A stretch of DNA of 12,193 nucleotides, taken from NCBI GenBank assembly GCA_002450255.1, contig DJYW01000025.1, positions 1-12,193 of the forward strand. Direction: 5' to 3'. This DNA is from Gammaproteobacteria bacterium UBA6968. Lineage in GTDB: Bacteria; Pseudomonadota; Gammaproteobacteria; Pseudomonadales; Azotimanducaceae. Every line of letters begins with the position of its first letter. The first letter of the stretch is position 1. A program made the position numbers and the translations under genes. Of the stretch, positions 8,822 through 12,193 are shown piece by piece. The notes beneath the pieces were generated by a model that worked only from the letters and a program-made list of their open reading frames with translations, made no database searches and was not told the origin of the DNA.

Positions 8822-9292
8822 TCAGTCGTCTGGAATATGCACCACGAAAGTCTGGCTCCAGCGGTCATGCCAAGTGCGCTTTTCAGGATCGACAAATAAC
8901 CAAAGGTAACCTAAACCCAAGCAAGCGAGTGAGATCGGCGCGAGTGCGACACGCTGTACGGCTTTGGCAAGCGAGACCCGCTGGCCGCTACCATCGATTA
9001 AGCGAAGACGCCAAGCGCGCATGCCGAGGGTTTGGCCGCGATTGCGCCAAAAGAAGACATAGAAGCCAAACCACTCTAGCGCAAGCATCAGGCGAAAGCC
9101 TAACCCTTGGGCCACTTGATTGGTAAGCGCGACCCAGATAAAACTGCTCAAAAACCACAGGGCAAGGATCAATAACCCGTCGTAAAACATTGCACCCAAG
9201 CGTCTTCCCAGACCGGCCGGATAACCCGAGCGAGTGGCGGCGGCATCAGTGTTACTGGCTTGAGCTTGCCCGTGCGGGCTATCGTTGGTCAT
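8822..9292 (-). CDS. RDD-family integral membrane protein
   Basis: The 156 residues show the RDD pattern: GLGRRLGAMFYDGLLI at the start of the first helix (Arg30/31 and Asp38), then RGQTLGMRAWRLRLID (85-100), then KRTWHDRWSQT (138-148). Three hydrophobic segments are visible (about 35-56, 66-82 and 114-134), so it should sit in the inner membrane with a polar, disordered N-terminal tail. The molecular role of most RDD proteins is unknown; some have been linked to ion or osmotic stress transport. It starts 66 bases after the thiolase-like gene on the same strand, without a clear Shine-Dalgarno. A six-codon open frame (ATG at 9309-9311, MGYPLN) ends with TAA overlapping the RDD ATG, which could couple translation, but this may be chance. 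Confidence 0.85.
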   Translation of the reverse strand: MTNDSPHGQAQASNTDAAATRSGYPAGLGRRLGAMFYDGLLILALWFLSSFIWVALTNQVAQGLGFRLMLALEWFGFYVFFWRNRGQTLGMRAWRLRLIDGSGQRVSLAKAVQRVALAPISLACLGLGYLWLFVDPEKRTWHDRWSQTFVVHIPDD

Positions 9293-9358
9293 TAGTTAAG
9301 CGGGTATCCCATGGTGGTCTTTAGCGTTGGTGCAGCAAAGTCAGGAGCTTATACAGAC

Positions 9359-10819
9359 CTAGATAGTCGCCACGTGATCTTTCAGGTGAACGTCGGCACC
9401 ACATAGGTCCTGCTCAATCAGCGCTTGCAATACATCCTGATCTCGACATATGCCCCAAGCGCGCCGGCCATCTTGTAATCTTGCAGCGACGAACGCTTTG
9501 TCTAGTCCATCTGGGCCGTACATAACGCCGTAGCTCTCAATATTGCCACTACCCTCGTGGTCGATGATCACATCGCGCTTTGGGGTGGCATCTACCTTCG
9601 CCTGAAGGTCTTCATGGCGGAAAGGTTGCTCTGGCGCAGCATTGGAATAGAAGCCAAACGCATGCTTGGTGATGTAGCCGCCATTTGCCGTGATTAAGCC
9701 CTTTTGCGTCTGCGAGGCCTCGCGCAGCAGCTGTGCTGTGCGCACGATTGAGTGCATAACGTAATTGTTGAGTGGCCCGCCTGCCCAGGTCAGTCCACCG
9801 GTAACAGTGAGTGGGCGTTCCAAGTCTAAGCCGAGCTCACGGCAGGCAACCTGTACGGCTACGGGAAAACAGCTGTAAACGTCCACCAGATCCAGCTCAT
9901 TCGCGCTGGTGTCGGCCATTTCCAGGCAGCGGTTGCCGGCGAATCGAATGGCAGGGCTAGAGTAAAAATTATCGCGGTTCGACAGGTAATAGTGATCCTG
10001 GGCGTCACTGCCACACCAGGGATAAACCCATTGTGATTCGGGCACTCCCAGTGCCTGCGCTTTTGCAACCGAGCAAAGGATAATGGCTGCCGCCTGATCC
10101 ACGTTGTTGTTGGAATTTAGGAATTTGGTATACGGAAAAGAGACCGGACGATTGACCTTGGAAATCGTCTTAATTTCTTCTGCCGTCCGCGCATCTTTAA
10201 TCCAGGCATTTGGGTTGCGCGAGGCGACATCGCTAAAACGCGACCAAAGCTGAGAGATATGCTCCAGATGGGCGCCAACGCCAAGGCCCAGTTCGTGGCG
10301 CAGCGCGATCTCCATGATTGGATAGACCTGTATTGGTCTGCCCAGTCGAATCGCGCGTTCCGCGTTGTGGCGCATATCTTTTTCAGCGCCGATACGTCGA
10401 TCTGGTTCACCGGGGAGGGCTTGCCAGTTTAGTTCAGCTTTCGCCTTGGCGGCTTTGGCTTGGGTGTTGCCGCACTCGGCACCCGTCATGATAATCAGAT
10501 CATGCACACCATTTTGGATGTCCACAGCGGAAAGGTTCATTACCGTCTGTACAAAATTCCCACCAAACGGTGAGATGACCGTCTCAGCGCCAGTGTGTCC
10601 AATGCGTTCGGCAATCGCCTTTGCCGGATTTTCGTAAGGCCAACTGCCTTTGATAACCCGGATTGAATTCGGTTTAAGGACCTCTAAGTTACCCGCGTCC
10701 GCGGCAGCCTCATGCACCGCGTCGATCATCAATTCGATAGGTTCTTTAGCTATCGCGATGTCGTCCTGGCGTTGTTCGATATGGCTGATACCAATGATGA
10801 CAGGTTGTCTGGTATTCAT
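9359..10819 (-). CDS. Thiolase-like (acetyl-CoA acetyltransferase family) protein without classical catalytic residues
   Basis: The 486 residues have the thiolase fold layout: the VIIGISHIEQR start, ISPFGGNFVQTVMNLSAVDI and LIIMTGAECGNT (82-119, the nucleophile-elbow region), DLVDVYSCFPVAVQ (310-323), TGGLTWAGGPLNNYVMHSI (340-358) and NGGYITKHAFGFYS (379-392). This matches the subgroup usually annotated 'acetyl-CoA acetyltransferase' in actinobacteria and marine proteobacteria, related to SCP2-type thiolases and thought to act in acyl-CoA or sterol side-chain metabolism. By eye, the nucleophile Cys position is Gly86 (GGN instead of CGSG), the His of GHP is Gly348, and the Cys of CxGGG is Ala378. 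So classical thiolysis is doubtful, and His386 or another residue might act instead. The start at 10819 is chosen because AAGGAG (10826-10831) lies six bases upstream; an earlier in-frame ATG at 10849 has no such site. Confidence 0.82.
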   Translation of the reverse strand: MNTRQPVIIGISHIEQRQDDIAIAKEPIELMIDAVHEAAADAGNLEVLKPNSIRVIKGSWPYENPAKAIAERIGHTGAETVISPFGGNFVQTVMNLSAVDIQNGVHDLIIMTGAECGNTQAKAAKAKAELNWQALPGEPDRRIGAEKDMRHNAERAIRLGRPIQVYPIMEIALRHELGLGVGAHLEHISQLWSRFSDVASRNPNAWIKDARTAEEIKTISKVNRPVSFPYTKFLNSNNNVDQAAAIILCSVAKAQALGVPESQWVYPWCGSDAQDHYYLSNRDNFYSSPAIRFAGNRCLEMADTSANELDLVDVYSCFPVAVQVACRELGLDLERPLTVTGGLTWAGGPLNNYVMHSIVRTAQLLREASQTQKGLITANGGYITKHAFGFYSNAAPEQPFRHEDLQAKVDATPKRDVIIDHEGSGNIESYGVMYGPDGLDKAFVAARLQDGRRAWGICRDQDVLQALIEQDLCGADVHLKDHVATI

Positions 10820-10825
10820 AATGAG

Positions 10826-10831
10826 CTCCTT
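10826..10831 (-). promoter_or_regulatory. Shine-Dalgarno of the thiolase-like gene
   Basis: A perfect AAGGAG on the minus strand with a six-base spacer to ATG 10819 decides the start in favour of this codon over the in-frame ATG 30 bases upstream. Confidence 0.8.
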
Positions 10832-10888
10832 GGTAGCCGGGCGTTGCAATGGATGATTTCCCGAGTGAGTCGCATTAAAGGGCCGCTT

Positions 10889-10903
10889 CGATCACGTGTA
10901 TCG
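10889..10903. repeat. Near-palindrome around CACGTG upstream of the thiolase-like gene
   Basis: The plus strand reads CGAT-CACGTG-t-ATCG: CGAT and ATCG flank the self-complementary CACGTG with a single inserted base. It lies about 70-85 bases upstream of the thiolase-like start, a fitting place for an operator. The regulator is unknown. Confidence 0.35.
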
Positions 10904-10947
10904 ATCGCATTTTTCGATTAGGTGCGCCGATCAGCGAGGCTCTGCTC

Positions 10948-10961
10948 AGCGCGATAGCGCT
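10948..10961. repeat. Short hairpin AGCGC/GCGCT
   Basis: Perfect 5-bp arms enclose a GATA loop on the plus strand. No T-tract follows on either strand, so it is not a convincing terminator. Confidence 0.3.
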
Positions 10962-11125
10962 CACCCTATGCTTATCTCTAGGCTTATTCAGTGTTGGCAA
11001 GAATACCATCGAAGTGGAAATGCTTGCACGACAGCGGATAGACCTCTCGTGCCGGTAGAGAAGTTCCTGCCAGTCTCGCCGCTACAGCGATTGGTTTACC
11101 CGTGCAAAGTCCTGGCGGTAACCGC

Positions 11126-11133
11126 GTTCGAAC
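11126..11133. repeat. Palindrome GTTCGAAC
   Basis: This perfect 8-base palindrome is flanked by CCGC (11122-11125) and GCGG (11136-11139), which extends the symmetry. The core GTTCGA recurs in the inverted repeat at 11192-11212. Confidence 0.35.
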
Positions 11134-11150
11134 AAGCGGATTAATGGAAT

Positions 11151-11194
11151 GGTACACGTAGTAGGGTAAACGCAGAAAAGGTACACGCAGAAAT
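11151..11194. repeat. Three tandem imperfect 14-15-base direct repeats
   Basis: Copies start at 11151 (GGTACACGTAGTAG), 11165 (GGTAAACGCAGAAAA) and 11180 (GGTACACGCAGAAAT). The shared core is GGTAMACGYAG and copies 2 and 3 differ at one base over 14. The spacing of 14 and 15 bases is iteron-like. An inverted repeat begins at the end of the third copy. Confidence 0.55.
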
Positions 11195-11212
11195 CGAACG
11201 AGGTGTTCGATT
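11192..11212. repeat. 8-bp perfect inverted repeat AATCGAAC/GTTCGATT
   Basis: The arms at 11192-11199 and 11205-11212 pair perfectly over a five-base spacer (GAGGT). On the minus strand the stem is followed by TCTGCG rather than a T-run, so a regulator site or an RNA hairpin is likelier than a terminator. Confidence 0.5.
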
Positions 11213-11235
11213 CGACACCGAGATAGATTCTGAGC

Positions 11236-11267
11236 GGGCAATCGAGGCGCTGTCGCCTCGGCTGCCC
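11236..11267. repeat. Long stem-loop 29 bases beyond the SDR stop codon
   Basis: The inner stem CGAGGCG/CGCCTCG (11243-11249 and 11254-11260) closes a four-base loop. A 2x2 internal loop is followed by an outer stem GGGCA/TGCCC (11236-11240 and 11263-11267). Twelve pairs in all make it the strongest hairpin in the window. It could be a 3'-end stabiliser, a terminator without a U-run, or a REP-like element. Confidence 0.55.
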
Positions 11268-11296
11268 AGGTGAACCAACGCCACCTCTCGCGCTGT

Positions 11297-12061
11297 TTAG
11301 TGGTTCCACCAAGCGAGGTCTGAAAAGGCGCGAAGATCCAATTCATGCGTCCAGGCAGAGCGATGCTGTTGTGAAACGTGGAAATACGTTTCGGCCATTT
11401 GCTGCGGCAGCATAAGGCCATCGTTTTCCATACCTTTGGATTCGCGTAGCGCTTGGAATTTTTCTGGCCCAAGCATTTTGCCAAGCGTATCAGGCGCGTC
11501 GACCGCACCGTCAATAATAAAGTGAGCAATATGGACGCCCTTTGGACCGAATTCCGCATTGAGTGACTGGCACAACATACGCCGTCCGCCCATTGCAGAA
11601 GCGTGGGAATGCTGGCCCGCATTTCCCCGCACGGCCGCGGTTGCCGAGGTGACCAGAATAGTGCCCTTACCACGATCTTCCATATAAGGCGTGACGGCTG
11701 AGGCAAGACGAAACAGGCCGAAGTTACCAAGCCGCCAACCCATCTCAAAAGCGCGATACGAAGTATCTCTAAGAGAGCGATTGCCGATTTGGGCGCCAAG
11801 ATTGTAAACAGCAACCTCGATCCCGCCGACCTCCGCTTCAATGGTTGCTACACGGTCCTCTATCGTGCCATCTTCGACGGCATTAAGCAGATAACCCGAA
11901 GCCGTTCCACCGGCGGCATTAATCTCTTCCACCATCCGCTCTAAGCCTTCTGCATCACTGCGGCGGCACAGCACCGCATGATAGCCGGCCATAGCAAAAC
12001 GTTTGGCGACATTGCCGCCGATTCCCGCGCCGGCACCGATTACTAGACAAACTGGCTTCAT
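11297..12061 (-). CDS. Short-chain dehydrogenase/reductase-like protein lacking YxxxK
   Basis: The 254 residues have the size and Rossmann layout of classical SDRs: the glycine motif GAGAGIG (9-15) after strand 1, YNLGA (86-90) in place of NNAGA, and LVTSA with Ser139 at the usual catalytic Ser place. The helix that should carry Tyr-x-x-x-Lys reads HSHASAMGGRR (151-161). Counting 13 residues on from Ser139, the Tyr position is Ser152 and the Lys position Ala156. The later segment FGPKGVHIAHFIIDGAV (171-187) is typical of an SDR subgroup in which the Tyr is often also replaced. NAD(P) binding is plausible, but ordinary oxidoreductase activity is doubtful. The start is well supported: GAGGGGG (12066-12072) lies four bases before ATG. 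The neighbouring thiolase-like gene suggests an acyl-CoA or lipid context. Confidence 0.85.
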   Translation of the reverse strand: MKPVCLVIGAGAGIGGNVAKRFAMAGYHAVLCRRSDAEGLERMVEEINAAGGTASGYLLNAVEDGTIEDRVATIEAEVGGIEVAVYNLGAQIGNRSLRDTSYRAFEMGWRLGNFGLFRLASAVTPYMEDRGKGTILVTSATAAVRGNAGQHSHASAMGGRRMLCQSLNAEFGPKGVHIAHFIIDGAVDAPDTLGKMLGPEKFQALRESKGMENDGLMLPQQMAETYFHVSQQHRSAWTHELDLRAFSDLAWWNH

Positions 12062-12065
12062 ATTT

Positions 12066-12072
12066 CCCCCTC
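12066..12072 (-). promoter_or_regulatory. Shine-Dalgarno of the SDR-like gene
   Basis: GAGGGGG on the minus strand lies four bases upstream of the ATG at 12061. The AT-rich stretch GGTTAAATACTTT just upstream (12073-12085) may hold a -10 element. Confidence 0.6.
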
Positions 12073-12094
12073 AAAGTATTTAACCGCTGCGCGA

Positions 12095-12122
12095 CCGAAG
12101 TTCGGCAGCGCTGATACTTCGG
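12095..12122. repeat. Inverted repeat CCGAAGT/ACTTCGG upstream of the SDR-like gene
   Basis: Perfect 7-base arms (12095-12101 and 12116-12122) are separated by 14 bases, so their centres are 21 bases apart, two helical turns. The left arm also belongs to an 11-base palindrome, CCGAAgTTCGG (12095-12105). The position, 34-61 bases before the ATG, suits an operator for a dimeric regulator. Confidence 0.45.
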
Positions 12123-12167
12123 AAGAGTACCAAGCCGGTGTTTTAGGTGCACTCTTGGATTTAATCT

Positions 12168-12193
12168 GCCTCTTGAGCAGGCCTCTTGAGCAG
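12168..12193. repeat. Perfect 13-base tandem duplication at the window edge
   Basis: GCCTCTTGAGCAG occurs twice in direct succession (12168-12180 and 12181-12193) and the window ends exactly after the second copy. More copies may follow outside. The unit length is not a multiple of three, which argues against a coding repeat. Confidence 0.7.

Larger units (their letters stand above)
10820..11296. other. 477-base repeat-rich spacer between thiolase-like and SDR genes
   Basis: No gene is convincingly encoded here, although one minus-strand frame (10984-11841, read out of frame through the SDR gene) stays open by chance. The spacer holds a near-palindrome around CACGTG (10889-10903), a hairpin (10948-10961), an 8-base palindrome (11126-11133), a triple direct repeat (11151-11194), an 8-bp inverted repeat (11192-11212) and a long two-part stem (11236-11267). 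It should contain the promoter of the thiolase-like gene; I cannot pick a good -10/-35 pair. Confidence 0.45.

Noticed and set aside
8635..8895. 86-codon minus-strand open frame between RDD and pepA
   Set aside because: It overlaps the end of the RDD gene, covers the candidate pepA promoter and shows no protein-like pattern.
9309..9311. Six-codon leader frame overlapping the RDD start (TAATG)
   Set aside because: Its own start has no ribosome binding site and so short a frame is expected by chance; noted only in the RDD entry.
10984..11841. Minus-strand open frame of 285 codons spanning the spacer and much of the SDR-like gene
   Set aside because: It overlaps the clear SDR gene in another frame for about 545 bases, has no recognisable domain and no Shine-Dalgarno, and its open tail coincides with the repeat-rich spacer.

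Overview
The window looks like a chromosomal segment of a gammaproteobacterium, probably a marine one of the Pseudomonadales/Cellvibrionales type. This rests on the conserved pepA-holC-valS run, a DeaD-type cold-shock helicase, PilW/PilX-like minor pilins, and a thiolase-like/SDR pair of the kind common in lipid-degrading marine gammaproteobacteria. The taxonomic placement is inference. Base composition is moderate and even, and I see no transposase, integrase, phage gene, rRNA, intact tRNA or CRISPR array.

Layout. On the plus strand, positions 3-1161 hold the 3' end of a pilW-like gene and an overlapping or abutting PilX/GspK-like minor pilin gene. They converge on a long run of minus-strand genes. 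Read in the direction of transcription, from high to low coordinates, these are: an SDR-family protein (12061-11297); a 477-base spacer rich in inverted and tandem repeats; a thiolase-like protein (10819-9359); an RDD membrane protein (9292-8822); a 193-base promoter-bearing gap; the tight pepA-holC-valS operon (8628-3884); a 713-base non-coding stretch that seems to contain the promoter and a long structured leader of deaD; and deaD itself (3170-1404).

Function. PepA (leucyl aminopeptidase), HolC (chi subunit of DNA polymerase III) and ValRS are housekeeping proteins whose clustering is well known in gammaproteobacteria. DeaD unwinds structured RNA, mainly in cold adaptation and ribosome assembly. 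Its long hairpin-bearing 5' leader resembles the arrangement known for E. coli deaD. The pilins would belong to the tip or priming complex of a type IV pilus.

The least ordinary part is the right third. The thiolase-like protein lacks all three classical thiolase catalytic residues, and its neighbour is an SDR fold without the YxxxK motif. Between them and upstream of the SDR lies a dense set of repeats: a triple 14-15 base direct repeat, an 8-base inverted repeat, a long two-part hairpin, a near-palindrome around CACGTG, an inverted repeat with arms two helical turns apart, and a perfect 13-base tandem duplication at the window edge. The lptF/lptG genes usually found next to pepA are not at that position here.
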